Source: JAFGXT01 sp963677165 (GTDB lineage: Bacteria > Verrucomicrobiota > Lentisphaeria > Victivallales > SZUA-371). Taken from it: a stretch of DNA of 64,000 bases. The notes below the pieces were generated by a model, which was not told where the DNA came from, searched no databases, and was given only the letters and a program-made list of their open reading frames with translations. The position numbers were made by a program, and so were the translations under genes. The stretch lies in assembly GCA_963677165.2 (NCBI GenBank), contig CAXXSX010000002.1, positions 5,208,001 through 5,272,000 of the forward strand, read 5' to 3'. Of this stretch, positions 26,156 through 36,187 are shown one piece after another (within the stretch, counting starts at the first letter, position 1; each line of letters starts with the position of its first letter).

Positions 26156-28504
26156 TTATTTCAGATATTTTTCAATTTTCCAATTAATTTGTTTTACTTT
26201 AGCACTAGACACTTCAAGTGTTAATGTCTCAGGAAAGCGAATTTTTCCTTGATAGTCATTGCCATATTTGCTCCAGGAAACATCTATATTTCCATACGGA
26301 GTAGGTATGCTTCCGGCAGCAGAATCAACGACAGACAATATGGGATCAACTTTAAATTTTTTGAAGCCGGGAGTCAATGGAGCAACTCCCAGAAGATACC
26401 TCTGGAACATATAAGCTGGTATGGCTGACCATCCATGACATAAACTGCCGGCATACAGAAAGTCCGACTGTCCCTGAAGCGTTTCCCAGAAATTGGTGGC
26501 TCCGTTATACAACATATATCCCCAATCCTCTCTTATTCTTGAAAAAACATCATTGGCCCAATCATCCCGTTTATACAGAATAGCTTCAAACTTATATAAG
26601 GACTGGCTCAAAGTTGTTCCAACCAGACCATTATCTTCTTGCTTCAGACGATCCTGCAGGATAATTGTCTTTGATTCATCTGCGACTTCAGACAGTATCG
26701 CTAAAGCCTGAGTTAATTCAGCATAATGAGACGTTATTGCATAATCTCCACAATAGGTCTGATACAAATTCTGAGATTCAACCCAGAAATTTTCATTAAC
26801 GGCTTTATGGGTCAAAATAGCCTGTTTACGATATTGCTCTGCTATTGCCATTTCTCCACAAGCATTGAAAATCTCATCGGCTGCACGTAAAGCCAGTATA
26901 AAATAAATATTAAGCGGTGCATCAAACCTCTTTCCGTTAAGCCCTTCCTTTTTCCAAGGAGGGGTATCACAACCATTCAAACCATCAGCCCAGTCATAAA
27001 ACTGCCAGAAGGAATTTCCCTGAGGACAAGGCAACAAGTTATTTTCCAGCATATCAATGTATGTTGTCATTGCTCTATGGATCGCCGGCAACTGTTTACG
27101 AGCGGCATCAACATCTCCGCTGAACATTAGATGATCCCTCACCGCCAAAAACCATACAATGGTAAATGAAGGTATCGTAAAATCGAAGAGCATGGGAGCA
27201 CATAATTCCTGAAATCCATCATCGCGAAATGTTTTACCAAGCATATCAAACGACACCCGGGGTACATCATACTCTCCAAAGGTATAATAACCCGTCAGAG
27301 CCTGATTTCGGGAATCATTTGCATACAGAGCCTGCTCGCGCCACGGAGTATCTTCATAGTGTTCATGAATACACAAATGAAGAGTACGCCTTGCAACCTC
27401 ATATGATCGAACAAAAATAGAGTCAGGACATTTAAAATTTCCGATCATATTAAGAGGATATTCATAAGGAATAATGCCAGCGTTATAAATTTTTACATTA
27501 GCGGATATTTCCGTAAAATGAACCTGAACAAAACGTCCGGAATATCTATTAATATAATGAGTGAAACTCTGCCTGCCTTCTTTTGCTATATAGCGGGACG
27601 CATAATTTATTTTATTATCCACTGCCGACCTTACTCTGAGATCAGCGAGATGTTCTCCGGTTGAGATATCGACAATAGTACCTGCCCCAGCTTCAATTTC
27701 TATATCAATAAAACCACACTCTTCACGCCCCAGATCGGCAATGATATAAAACCCATCGTTCCCCTTTAATGCTGAAACATTACATACAACAGGGTTGGTA
27801 CCCTCAAAAATCTCATATACTCTTCTGGTCGAAAGAAAATCTTTCTGCATTAACTTACCGACAGTATCATTTTCAGAATCAAAGTCTCTTTTAAGCATCC
27901 CCTGGGCGCATAACTCCAGAGGAATCCGAGCTTTTAATTCACATTGTTTCAGGGGACGTTCAGATGGTTGTTTCTGCTCCCTGACGACAACTGCATTTAT
28001 CCACTCTGAGCCAGCAAGATAATTAGTAGATCTCCAAGCGTCATCCTGCCGTGCGTCATACTCAAAAACGAATCCCATCTGACAGGATACTTTGGTTTGT
28101 TTTCCCTGGTGATAAGCCGGAGATATCCTCATCATACAATCGCCATCACTAACGATCTCAGTACTCCCTGCAGTTAGATGAAACCACAATCCAGCTTTTC
28201 CCGGAATGTATGAGTGAGTGTCAATACCACAATAATGAACTAAAATAGTCAGAACATTTTTACCCACAACTAACTTTTCAGTAATATCAAACCCGGTCCA
28301 GGTTTTATTGTCAGGAAAATCACTAAACTGTCCGGTTCCGGCAAACTCACCATTGACGTATGCGGAAAAGTTCGAATCAACGCTAACTTTGAGCTTCGCC
28401 TTTGCATTCAAATTATCTACTTGAAATTCTTTTCGCATTTCCACATATTGATCAATAGAACCGTCTTTATCGACCCATATCCATTCCGGGGTTGAAATAT
28501 TCAT
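26156..28504 (-). CDS. Alpha-L-rhamnosidase-like glycoside hydrolase
   Basis: The ATG at 28504 (MNISTPEWIWVDKDGSIDQY) overlaps the stop of the upstream acetyltransferase in an ATGA, which fixes the start. The 782-residue protein has an N-terminal jelly-roll carbohydrate-binding part (SVDSNFSAYVNGEFAGTGQF), a beta domain, an (alpha/alpha)6 catalytic barrel and a C-terminal beta-sandwich. The EDTPWREQALYANDSRNQ block in the barrel is the position where GH78 enzymes carry their general acid. There is no signal peptide, so it probably acts on imported oligosaccharides. It is the last gene of the sugar operon. Confidence 0.85.
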   Translation of the reverse strand: MNISTPEWIWVDKDGSIDQYVEMRKEFQVDNLNAKAKLKVSVDSNFSAYVNGEFAGTGQFSDFPDNKTWTGFDITEKLVVGKNVLTILVHYCGIDTHSYIPGKAGLWFHLTAGSTEIVSDGDCMMRISPAYHQGKQTKVSCQMGFVFEYDARQDDAWRSTNYLAGSEWINAVVVREQKQPSERPLKQCELKARIPLELCAQGMLKRDFDSENDTVGKLMQKDFLSTRRVYEIFEGTNPVVCNVSALKGNDGFYIIADLGREECGFIDIEIEAGAGTIVDISTGEHLADLRVRSAVDNKINYASRYIAKEGRQSFTHYINRYSGRFVQVHFTEISANVKIYNAGIIPYEYPLNMIGNFKCPDSIFVRSYEVARRTLHLCIHEHYEDTPWREQALYANDSRNQALTGYYTFGEYDVPRVSFDMLGKTFRDDGFQELCAPMLFDFTIPSFTIVWFLAVRDHLMFSGDVDAARKQLPAIHRAMTTYIDMLENNLLPCPQGNSFWQFYDWADGLNGCDTPPWKKEGLNGKRFDAPLNIYFILALRAADEIFNACGEMAIAEQYRKQAILTHKAVNENFWVESQNLYQTYCGDYAITSHYAELTQALAILSEVADESKTIILQDRLKQEDNGLVGTTLSQSLYKFEAILYKRDDWANDVFSRIREDWGYMLYNGATNFWETLQGQSDFLYAGSLCHGWSAIPAYMFQRYLLGVAPLTPGFKKFKVDPILSVVDSAAGSIPTPYGNIDVSWSKYGNDYQGKIRFPETLTLEVSSAKVKQINWKIEKYLK

Positions 28505-29103
28505 GATACCACTTTTTCCCATTTTTTACTTTCATGATTATACTGCTTAATGACTTTTGCCGGTGCACCTACCGCAACCGAATATGGAGGAATATTTCTG
28601 GACACAACTGAATTTGCTCCGACTACAGAATGCTTACCGATTGTAACGCCGGGAAGAACACATACGTTTTCTCCCAGCCAGACTTCATCTTCAATTGTTA
28701 CGGGTCCGGGGTGATTTAACGGTTGTTTTTCAACCGGCAGAGAAATATCTTCATATCCATGAAGGTTATCTGATATATAAACGCCATCGGCCATCATTAC
28801 TCCACGACCAATTGACATTGTTCCGCAGCAAATGATATGAACGCGATGTCCTATATACGCATTATCTCCGATCTCAAGATGAGGATAGTATTTCTGCTTA
28901 CAATAACTGGTAACACACTCAATCCAGCCATATGAATGAATTGTTGCATTGTTTCCGATAAAAAATTGTTTCAGGTTATGACTGCAAAAAGGTGGGTATA
29001 TCTTGGTGTTGTGTCCCCAGGAACCGGCAGATTTACTAAGTAAAAAAGAATAAAACTTACCCTTAAATTTGTAAAATTTGTTTTGAACTGCAAGAATATC
29101 CAT
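28501..29103 (-). CDS. Left-handed beta-helix O-acetyltransferase
   Basis: The start is the ATG at 29103 (MDILAVQNKFYKFKGK); a GTG two codons earlier overlaps the previous stop. This 200-residue protein has hexapeptide repeats (IGDNAYIGHRVHIICCGTMS, IGRGVMMADGVYI, VWLGENVCVLPGVTIGKHSV, VGANSVVSRNIPPYSVAVG) typical of maltose/galactoside/xenobiotic acetyltransferases. It transfers acetyl from acetyl-CoA to a sugar hydroxyl. It lies between isomerase and rhamnosidase with overlapping or near-overlapping junctions, so acetylation of a rhamnose-related sugar is likely but inferred. Confidence 0.88.
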   Translation of the reverse strand: MDILAVQNKFYKFKGKFYSFLLSKSAGSWGHNTKIYPPFCSHNLKQFFIGNNATIHSYGWIECVTSYCKQKYYPHLEIGDNAYIGHRVHIICCGTMSIGRGVMMADGVYISDNLHGYEDISLPVEKQPLNHPGPVTIEDEVWLGENVCVLPGVTIGKHSVVGANSVVSRNIPPYSVAVGAPAKVIKQYNHESKKWEKVVS

Positions 29104-29105
29104 GA

Positions 29106-30101
29106 TCACATTCCACCAGCAATCAGGTTATTCAGAATAAACTCGGATGTCGCAACAGGATTCCTACGACGTACCAACTTTTCAACTTCGCTCATTCCTA
29201 CTTTATCCAGAATAGAATGCATCCGATAAAGGAAAAGTACACTTGACTTAATAGCACCGGCACCATCTTCACGGTAAGGATATTGATCCATTGAAAACCA
29301 GCCGTCATAACCGGTCTTTTCCAGCCAGAAGAGCATTTCAAAATATTCAACCAGCCTGACAGATCCAACGATCATATCATCATCCCACGAGGAGTGATTA
29401 TCATTGAAATGCATATGGAACAACCGGTCTCCAAATAGATTAAGCAGACAAACTGATTCACCGACATTTTCATAGGCTAGAAAGGCATGACCGGTATCAA
29501 TCGTAACTCCCACATTGTCAAATCCACTTTCCCGGGCATATAGCATCGTATCCGCAGTTCTGGCAAGATAAGAGTGGGTTCGCGGTTCCTTCATCTTAAA
29601 TTCAAGTCCGATCCTGACGTCACGACTCTCCGCATATTTTGCACACTCTTTAATTGACTCAAGCAGATTAGTACGATCTTCCAGGTAGTCGGTAGCGAGA
29701 GGATAGTCAAAGCCGTCCTGTCCAGGCCAGAGATTTACAAAGTTACAGTTCAGTTCGCAAGCAATATCAACCATGCTGACACACTCTTCAACGGCCTGTT
29801 TTCTGATATCTGGGTCATGAGAGCATAAGGCTCCTTTTCCCCAGCGTTTCTGCCCGAAGTGATCGACAATGATGGAGGAGCACTGTAATTCATTCTCTTC
29901 AAGAAGCTCTTTCATCTCTCCGGTATTTTCCGGTTTGATATCCCATGTACCAACCAGTTCAATGCCGGATACATGATCTATTGCCGCGGCTTTTCTCAGC
30001 ATCTCAGATTTATCGGGCTGCTCCTTGTATCCGCTTGATAAGAAGCGATCGCAAGTATTGCCCAGATTTCCGAGAATTACAGAATATTTTCTCTTATTCA
30101 T
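29106..30101 (-). CDS. Sugar isomerase/epimerase, xylose isomerase-like TIM barrel
   Basis: This 331-residue protein belongs to the AP-endonuclease-2/xylose-isomerase-like barrel family. Candidate metal ligands follow the family order: Glu in IGLEFKMKEPR, Asp and His in TIDTGHAFLAY, His in FHMHFNDNH, and Asp in FSMDQYPY. These enzymes use Mn or Co to interconvert ketoses or aldose/ketose pairs. Its place beside a rhamnosidase and a symporter suggests a role in deoxyhexose use, possibly L-rhamnose isomerisation. The exact substrate is not readable from sequence. It ends 3 nt before the acetyltransferase ATG. Confidence 0.87.
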   Translation of the reverse strand: MNKRKYSVILGNLGNTCDRFLSSGYKEQPDKSEMLRKAAAIDHVSGIELVGTWDIKPENTGEMKELLEENELQCSSIIVDHFGQKRWGKGALCSHDPDIRKQAVEECVSMVDIACELNCNFVNLWPGQDGFDYPLATDYLEDRTNLLESIKECAKYAESRDVRIGLEFKMKEPRTHSYLARTADTMLYARESGFDNVGVTIDTGHAFLAYENVGESVCLLNLFGDRLFHMHFNDNHSSWDDDMIVGSVRLVEYFEMLFWLEKTGYDGWFSMDQYPYREDGAGAIKSSVLFLYRMHSILDKVGMSEVEKLVRRRNPVATSEFILNNLIAGGM

Positions 30102-30156
30102 TTTAATAATAATTCCTTATTGGACTTTTTTAGAGAGCGTTTGGAGTACTTTGCGA

Positions 30157-30906
30157 TTAATCTCTTCCGCGTGTCCACATCGGCTTTGATTCCTCGCTGA
30201 TTAAAAATGTTATTTTATACATATTTACATGACCATCCAGGAACCCCATGTTTGAGTTCTTGAAATGTCGAGATTCCGAACAAATATTGGAAGGATATCC
30301 ACCGCCACTGACAGTGGGAGCCCCAACAGTTCCTATTTTATAGCAATTAGCTGAAATAGAAGCATTATCGGCAGAATCTCCAGTCACAAAAAAGTTACTT
30401 GCATCCTTAACATAAATACTTTTTATCCAGCCTCCGCGTTCATTACCGGAAGACCATGGCATATATCCCAGCCCCTGCTCGTCATTTGAACCACTGTTGC
30501 CCCAGCTCCAGCCATCATAGTTCAGGCCGTAAGTTGAAAAATACCTACTGATATCCTTCTTAACGGATGGACACACTTTTACGAAAGATTTCCCCTGATG
30601 ATCTTTGTTTCCGAGGTACTCATCAAGCAAATTGTGCCATGCAATCCAACTGGGCTGTGTTGAGCTCCAATAGCCAGGCATAATGCTGGAAGGAAGATAA
30701 TCATCGCAATCAAGAGAATAGCTGATTAATGCTGTATTGATCTGCTTAAGATTTCCCGCACACTTTATAACCTTTCCTCTTTCGCGTGCCTGCCCCAATG
30801 CCGGAAGCAAAAGTGATGCTAAAATTGCAATAATAGCTATCACAACGAGGAGTTCGATGAGTGTGAAATTTGATTTTACCAACGATCTTTGATTTTTGTT
30901 AAACAT
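30157..30906 (-). CDS. Prepilin-type N-terminal cleavage/methylation protein
   Basis: This 249-residue protein has the leader FTLIELLVVIAIIAILASL after a basic 12-residue peptide, a C-rich soluble part (AGNLKQINTALISYS, NLLDEYLGN) and a terminal H-X9-DG-like motif (HFKNSNMGFLDGHV). It is the second member of the family in this window but is only distantly related to the one at 3178. It is embedded inside the rhamnoside operon between symporter and isomerase, a linkage repeatedly seen in Lentisphaerota-type genomes. A substrate-scavenging or surface role is a plausible but unproven explanation. Confidence 0.9.
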   Translation of the reverse strand: MFNKNQRSLVKSNFTLIELLVVIAIIAILASLLLPALGQARERGKVIKCAGNLKQINTALISYSLDCDDYLPSSIMPGYWSSTQPSWIAWHNLLDEYLGNKDHQGKSFVKVCPSVKKDISRYFSTYGLNYDGWSWGNSGSNDEQGLGYMPWSSGNERGGWIKSIYVKDASNFFVTGDSADNASISANCYKIGTVGAPTVSGGGYPSNICSESRHFKNSNMGFLDGHVNMYKITFLISEESKPMWTRGRD

Positions 30907-30952
30907 AGCCTCTACCCTCAGTTAATTAATTGTAGTTCGTTATTGTTTTTTG

Positions 30953-32551
30953 TTAAACTTCCAAATCCGCGATAACATTCTTGACATCACAACTATCTTT
31001 CTGCTCCACTGTCCAGACAGTTAATCCATCAAGTTTCTTCTCCTGTTTTCTCCATATCAGACTCACCGTATATGCCACTACCACAAAACAGGCATTGACG
31101 ACCACTGAAACCCAATAGGCATGTAATGATATTTGAAGCGATTCCGGCAGCCACCCCAAAGAGTTTAAAGCCAAAAACACATTTACAATGATTGATACGG
31201 CTAAAGCAATCATCGTTGCCGCATAGTGGACCCTGGTTGTAAGAAATCCCAACATAAAGAAACTGATAAAAGCTCCGCCAAATATTGAGAAAATTATGGT
31301 CTGCAGGTTAACAACACTTTCCATATACGGCAACATTCCAAAAAGAATAGCTCCGCCAATCATTAAAGCGCCGCATATACAACCAATAAGTTTTGCCCAT
31401 TTCAAGTAGAATTTTTCATCACGTCCCGGAGCCATATATCTACGCATCAGATTTGTAACCGTAACCGTTGATAATGCGTTGATAGAAGAATCCAGAGATG
31501 ACATCGCCGCAGAAAAAACACCCGCTAAAACGATTCCGGTAATTCCTACAGGAAAATTATGCAGAATGAAATACGGGAAAACCTTATCAGCTTCCATCCC
31601 TGCTACTTTCGGATCAGGAAGAACATGGTAATACACCCATAAAGCAGTACCGATAAAAAAGAATGTAAGCCAGGTTGGAACCGAAAGAAACGCACCATAT
31701 ATTGCACTTTTTCTAGCCTCCCTGGTTGATTCTGCGGCAATGTAACGCTGCACAACGTGCTGGCTTGTGGTAAAATTACCGATACTACTCACTACGCCAA
31801 GAATAAACATAGTCCAGAAAGTTCTTTCCCCGAGATTAAAGCTCAGCGATCCCATATAAAATTTGTTGTTTGCGGCGGCGACATCAAAAATCTGAAAAAA
31901 ACCATTTGGTAGATCCAGAGAAATAATGACAATACAAATAAAACCGCCTATCCATAAAATAAATGCCTGGATCACATCCGTCCATATGACTCCCTCAAAT
32001 CCACCGATCACCGTGTAAGCGGCAATAATCAACCCCACAACAATAATCACAGCATTCAAAGAAAATCCGGTAAGCGAACTTACTGCCAGCCCCACCAGGT
32101 AAAGAACCATTCCCAGCCGCATTACTTCCATAATTATAAAACTCACGACCCCATACAGACACGCAAGCGGTCCAAAACGATCTTCCAGGTAATCAAATGC
32201 GGTTGTCGCTCTCCCATGCCGGAAAAACGGAATAAAAAACATTACGGCAAAGATCATTCCAACCGGCCATGTTATGTAATTAACAGCAAGCCGCCAGTCT
32301 AAAGCAAATGCTGCTGCGGGAAAAGCCAGAAACGTAACCGAACTGATCGTTGTACTAAGCATGCTGATTCCCAAAACCCAGCCTTTATATGAGCGCCCGG
32401 CAACAAAGTATTCTTCTGTTGTTTTACTTTTCGTTGCGAAATAAAATCCCATCCCCAGAACGCCTAAAAAATACAATATCAGAATTCCGGTATCAATCGG
32501 GTTCAAAGCCAATGCGAAAGGCGGAAAAAAATGATTCAACATCAATGCCAT
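30953..32551 (-). CDS. Sodium:solute symporter (SSS family)
   Basis: This 532-residue polytopic protein shows the SSS signature: DTGILILYFLGVLGMGFYFA, then TTEEYFVAGRSYKGWVLG, and GGFEGVIWTDVIQAFILWIG, characteristic of SGLT/PutP-like transporters. About 13 transmembrane helices are predictable. It should import the sugar released or used by the operon, driven by sodium. It follows the large secreted glycosidase-like gene by 45 nt and precedes the prepilin-like gene by 46 nt on the same strand. Confidence 0.92.
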   Translation of the reverse strand: MALMLNHFFPPFALALNPIDTGILILYFLGVLGMGFYFATKSKTTEEYFVAGRSYKGWVLGISMLSTTISSVTFLAFPAAAFALDWRLAVNYITWPVGMIFAVMFFIPFFRHGRATTAFDYLEDRFGPLACLYGVVSFIIMEVMRLGMVLYLVGLAVSSLTGFSLNAVIIVVGLIIAAYTVIGGFEGVIWTDVIQAFILWIGGFICIVIISLDLPNGFFQIFDVAAANNKFYMGSLSFNLGERTFWTMFILGVVSSIGNFTTSQHVVQRYIAAESTREARKSAIYGAFLSVPTWLTFFFIGTALWVYYHVLPDPKVAGMEADKVFPYFILHNFPVGITGIVLAGVFSAAMSSLDSSINALSTVTVTNLMRRYMAPGRDEKFYLKWAKLIGCICGALMIGGAILFGMLPYMESVVNLQTIIFSIFGGAFISFFMLGFLTTRVHYAATMIALAVSIIVNVFLALNSLGWLPESLQISLHAYWVSVVVNACFVVVAYTVSLIWRKQEKKLDGLTVWTVEQKDSCDVKNVIADLEV

Positions 32552-32596
32552 ATTTTACTCCAAACAATATTGTTTATATTTACTGTAAATTTCGTT

Positions 32597-35143
32597 CTAT
32601 TTAACTTTATAGGATCTTGGCGGATTCACGAGCATCTCCTGAAAACGACTCCCCGGAACCACTTGGATTGTACTATCCGGCGTAATCTCAATCATCCCGT
32701 CTTTCACATTACCTGGACGATACACAACTTCATATAACATCAAGCCGGTCACACGATTATCCGCTTCAACTGCAGCAATAAAATTTTGGTTTAAATCATG
32801 TCCCTGCTGCATATAACAGTGTATCCACAAAGGCTTTTTTAGCTTAGCCACTGCGTCTTTGATCCCTCCCGCGTTATACGGATCGTATGTTCCCCAGTTA
32901 TAATCTTTCAAGGAGACTTCATCTACAACTTTAATCACCTCTTTCCAGTCCGGGATCACCTGACTGGCGGCCCAGAAACCAGCACTCGGAAATGCGGCAT
33001 CAAGAGTCGGATGCTCCATATAGTCGGCAACATGCATTTGTAATTTTAAATTATGACGATGCAGTTCTTTGACTGCGTCACGTACAAATTTCATAAAAAA
33101 ATCGCCGCGGAGTTTTAGTAATTTTATGGGATCAGCCTGTTCTGCTGCAATATCAACACCATAGCGTTTTTTATACTCATCAACGATGGGTTGATTATAT
33201 GAATAGTTTGTAAAATCGCTGATTCCCGCAGAGTGACACATCATTCTCAAATCGACTCCATCGCAACCAAGCTCTATAAATTTTTTTATTTGTTTCAGCC
33301 AGTGTTCTCTAACTTCCGGATAAGCCTCGGAAAATGTCCCGCGCTGATATTCAGCCTTTCCGCGAGCAATTCCATACAATGTCGTTGTTTTCCAGCCAGA
33401 ATCCCAAAAGTAAGGTGCTAATTCATTAAACTCAAATCCATTTTGGACAAAACCGGATTTGCCGGTAAGCAGACTGTATCGCAACTTTGGGGTAACGGTA
33501 ACCGGCAACTCAGTCTCTCCGGAAAAAGCCTTAAAGCAAGTGGAAGAATACGGGATGGTCCGAAACCCCTTCGCTTCTCCATTAAACTTCACAGCCAGAT
33601 AAGGATCAGACGTTTTAAATCCGGTTAATTCAATAACTCGACATTTTACAGCTCCAGGAAACATCAACCTGCCATTTGCATCGCGGATCAGCCTCCGCTC
33701 TATTTTTTCGGATACATTTATTTTCTTTGGATATAATTCATACTTGCCGTTATTTTTACTCGTATAAAGGTTAAAATCAACAGCAGGAAATTGTACAACA
33801 ATATCTCCGCTCAATGCTGGGAGATCAGGACGTTTTTTGATTGACATTACCCCATTAGTTACAGACAATCCATCACGCCCGGTTATGCGGTCCAGTACAA
33901 AGACCATCTCGATTTTATCTGCCGGCAACTCCATCTTATTATTGGTCGGCTTACGCTTGGGTCTCATTTCCGGATGCTCTATCAAAAATGGATCCAGCCC
34001 AACAGCCCGTCCTCCTATGGTTTTAAGCCAGTTGCGGTTGAAAGGAGGGATAAATCCTTCGGGTACAGTATATGAACCACCGCCTTCATAAGGTTTAAAT
34101 TGAACAAATACTTCCATCCCCGCTTCTTTGCTATATTTAATAGCCAGCTTCAGCGGATCTCCTAATGCTTCTCTTGACTCAACCAGGAATTTACCCTTTT
34201 GATGAGGAACTGCATTGACGACATAATCAGGATCTCCATTAGGCGGTGCTACTATATAGATTCGTTTAAAACCACAGTCGGCAATCAGCTTCATTTTCTT
34301 TTGAAGAACCTCGGGAGTATGCATATAGCATATCAAGTCATAATCAATGTCCATTACAGCTGCAACTTGTCTGGTATATCCTTTGATAACACTCTCAGCC
34401 TGATTGGTCTCTGACTGTGCGACTGGTTTTCCTGGAGTATAGGAAATGACTAATCGTGGTTTTATGTATTTCCCTTTATGCTCTCTTGAAACATATGTGT
34501 CCCCCTGCCCGACTTTCCCTGCCCATTTAAGAAGCAAACCATAATTTTTCTGTTTGCCGGAAATCCAATCCTGAACGACTTTCAGTAATTTAGCAGAATG
34601 AAAGGAAGTAACACCTCCGGCAATAGGAATATTCTTCATTTTCTCCAGGAATGTTATTTGAGGATTTTTGGCATTCCATGATTTCCAGGAAACAGTAGCT
34701 TCACTCCAATCACCTTTATCAATACTATAAACATCGACAACACCTGCAGCACTGTCCACCTGTTGAATCTGCAATGAAACACCATAAACAGTATCATTCG
34801 GCGACATCCGTGACAAATCCCATTTCATCAAGCCCCAGGACTGCGGAGACACCACTGGATTCTTATATCGTACATCCCGTGTTTGAACTCGAAGACTTGT
34901 TTTTGAACCAAGTCTTTTGCTGCTGTAATTTATATGTTGATCGATTTCCGCATCAGCGGCAACTTCAATAATTACTGTCTTTTGGGAAGTCGAGCCATTT
35001 GCAAAACCGGCAATAGGTAAAATACTGAATAGAAATAATATAAGACAAGGGAAATAAGCCACACTGAGTCTTTTCTTCTTGCAAAGCACACGCAAAAAAA
35101 CAGAAAGATCTGACAATGCTCTAAAAATCCATTGAATATTCAT
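32597..35143 (-). CDS. Secreted DNRLRE-domain glycosidase-like protein
   Basis: The ATG at 35143 (MNIQWIFRALSDLSVFLRVL) is preferred to the ORF start nine codons upstream. After a long N-terminal leader and hydrophobic segment (YFPCLILFLFSILPIAGFA), residues about 55-240 form a DNRLRE-type beta-sandwich (IEVAADAEIDQHINYSSKRL, WSEATVSWKSW, LKVVQDWISGKQKNYGLLLK). From about 265 on there is a TIM-barrel-like hydrolase region (FKRIYIVAPPNGDPDYV, KEAGMEVFVQFKPYEGG, ELGCDGVDLRMMCHS) reminiscent of hypothetical glycosyl hydrolase families. It is probably the extracellular enzyme that opens the rhamnose-containing glycan before import. The substrate is unknown. Confidence 0.75.
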   Translation of the reverse strand: MNIQWIFRALSDLSVFLRVLCKKKRLSVAYFPCLILFLFSILPIAGFANGSTSQKTVIIEVAADAEIDQHINYSSKRLGSKTSLRVQTRDVRYKNPVVSPQSWGLMKWDLSRMSPNDTVYGVSLQIQQVDSAAGVVDVYSIDKGDWSEATVSWKSWNAKNPQITFLEKMKNIPIAGGVTSFHSAKLLKVVQDWISGKQKNYGLLLKWAGKVGQGDTYVSREHKGKYIKPRLVISYTPGKPVAQSETNQAESVIKGYTRQVAAVMDIDYDLICYMHTPEVLQKKMKLIADCGFKRIYIVAPPNGDPDYVVNAVPHQKGKFLVESREALGDPLKLAIKYSKEAGMEVFVQFKPYEGGGSYTVPEGFIPPFNRNWLKTIGGRAVGLDPFLIEHPEMRPKRKPTNNKMELPADKIEMVFVLDRITGRDGLSVTNGVMSIKKRPDLPALSGDIVVQFPAVDFNLYTSKNNGKYELYPKKINVSEKIERRLIRDANGRLMFPGAVKCRVIELTGFKTSDPYLAVKFNGEAKGFRTIPYSSTCFKAFSGETELPVTVTPKLRYSLLTGKSGFVQNGFEFNELAPYFWDSGWKTTTLYGIARGKAEYQRGTFSEAYPEVREHWLKQIKKFIELGCDGVDLRMMCHSAGISDFTNYSYNQPIVDEYKKRYGVDIAAEQADPIKLLKLRGDFFMKFVRDAVKELHRHNLKLQMHVADYMEHPTLDAAFPSAGFWAASQVIPDWKEVIKVVDEVSLKDYNWGTYDPYNAGGIKDAVAKLKKPLWIHCYMQQGHDLNQNFIAAVEADNRVTGLMLYEVVYRPGNVKDGMIEITPDSTIQVVPGSRFQEMLVNPPRSYKVK

Positions 35144-35401
35144 AATAATACGATAAATATAATATACCATCCTTTATTTCCTCTATAATAATATTTTCAT
35201 AATATTCTTTTTCACAATTTACATTGACATTGAAAAATCACAGTAAAATGTATATTATAAAACATAATACTTTAGTAATGATTCTCCTTCAACAGTCATC
35301 ATAAATATCATTTACTAATTAGATTATAGCGAACAACACGGTAAATTAAAATGTTAATAATTGCAATAATATGTGTCAATTTTGACCATTAAGGATTATT
35401 T

Positions 35402-36181
35402 ATGGATAATATTACAGTTCCCGATATAAAAATTTTATGCTGTAATTATTTTAACCAGTTTGATGTATGGAACTATAAGAATGTAACCCGCGGCTACTGG
35501 CAGTTCTATTGGAATGAAACGCCGGGAGCCTATATCTTATTTGAAGATAACAAGATTGAGCTAACAAGCGATATTTTTGCCCTAGTACCTCCGTACACAA
35601 ATTTTTCAACCTACTGCACCTGTAAGTTCAATCATATGTATCTCCACTTTACCACCGGAGAACCATATAATGCGATTGAGAGAAAAGTATTCACATTCAA
35701 CGCCAAGGAATCACTTCGTATTGACATCAAATCTTTCAAGTCAAAATTAATATCAATGAAAAAATATGATCACAAGGAAAACCTGCTTGTGTACTCTTTA
35801 ATTTTTGACGCATTGCTCAATATTGATGAATGTTATTTTTCCAACAAATCCCGGCTTGATCCTAGAATCAAAGAAGTAACCGACTTAATTCACCAACATT
35901 TCTCCGAATCCCTGTCAAATGAAGAAATATGCGAAAAGCTGAAAATGTCTCAGACAAACCTGATAAGATTATTCAGAACAGAACTTGGAATCACTCCTCA
36001 AAAGTATTTAAAGTTCGTAAAAATGGAAAAAGCCACCTATATGTTGTGCTATACAGAATTAAGCATAGAAGAAATTGCCAACAAAACCGGATTTACGGAT
36101 CGCTATCACTTCTCAAAAGTATTCAAGCAACAGCGAGGAAAGAGTCCGGCTATATATAGAAAGCATTTTGCAGGACTATAA
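35402..36181 (+). CDS. AraC-family transcriptional regulator
   Basis: This 259-residue protein has a cupin-like ligand-sensing N-terminal half and a C-terminal double helix-turn-helix (SNEEICEKLKMSQTNLIRLF, then LSIEEIANKTGFTDRYHFSK and RGKSPAIYRKHF). An AAGGA site lies before the ATG. It is divergent from the minus-strand glycosidase/symporter/rhamnosidase operon across a 258-bp gap. This is the usual arrangement for an activator of a sugar operon. The ligand is likely a rhamnose-related sugar, by context only. Confidence 0.9.
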   Translation: MDNITVPDIKILCCNYFNQFDVWNYKNVTRGYWQFYWNETPGAYILFEDNKIELTSDIFALVPPYTNFSTYCTCKFNHMYLHFTTGEPYNAIERKVFTFNAKESLRIDIKSFKSKLISMKKYDHKENLLVYSLIFDALLNIDECYFSNKSRLDPRIKEVTDLIHQHFSESLSNEEICEKLKMSQTNLIRLFRTELGITPQKYLKFVKMEKATYMLCYTELSIEEIANKTGFTDRYHFSKVFKQQRGKSPAIYRKHFAGL

Positions 36182-36187
36182 TTTGAC

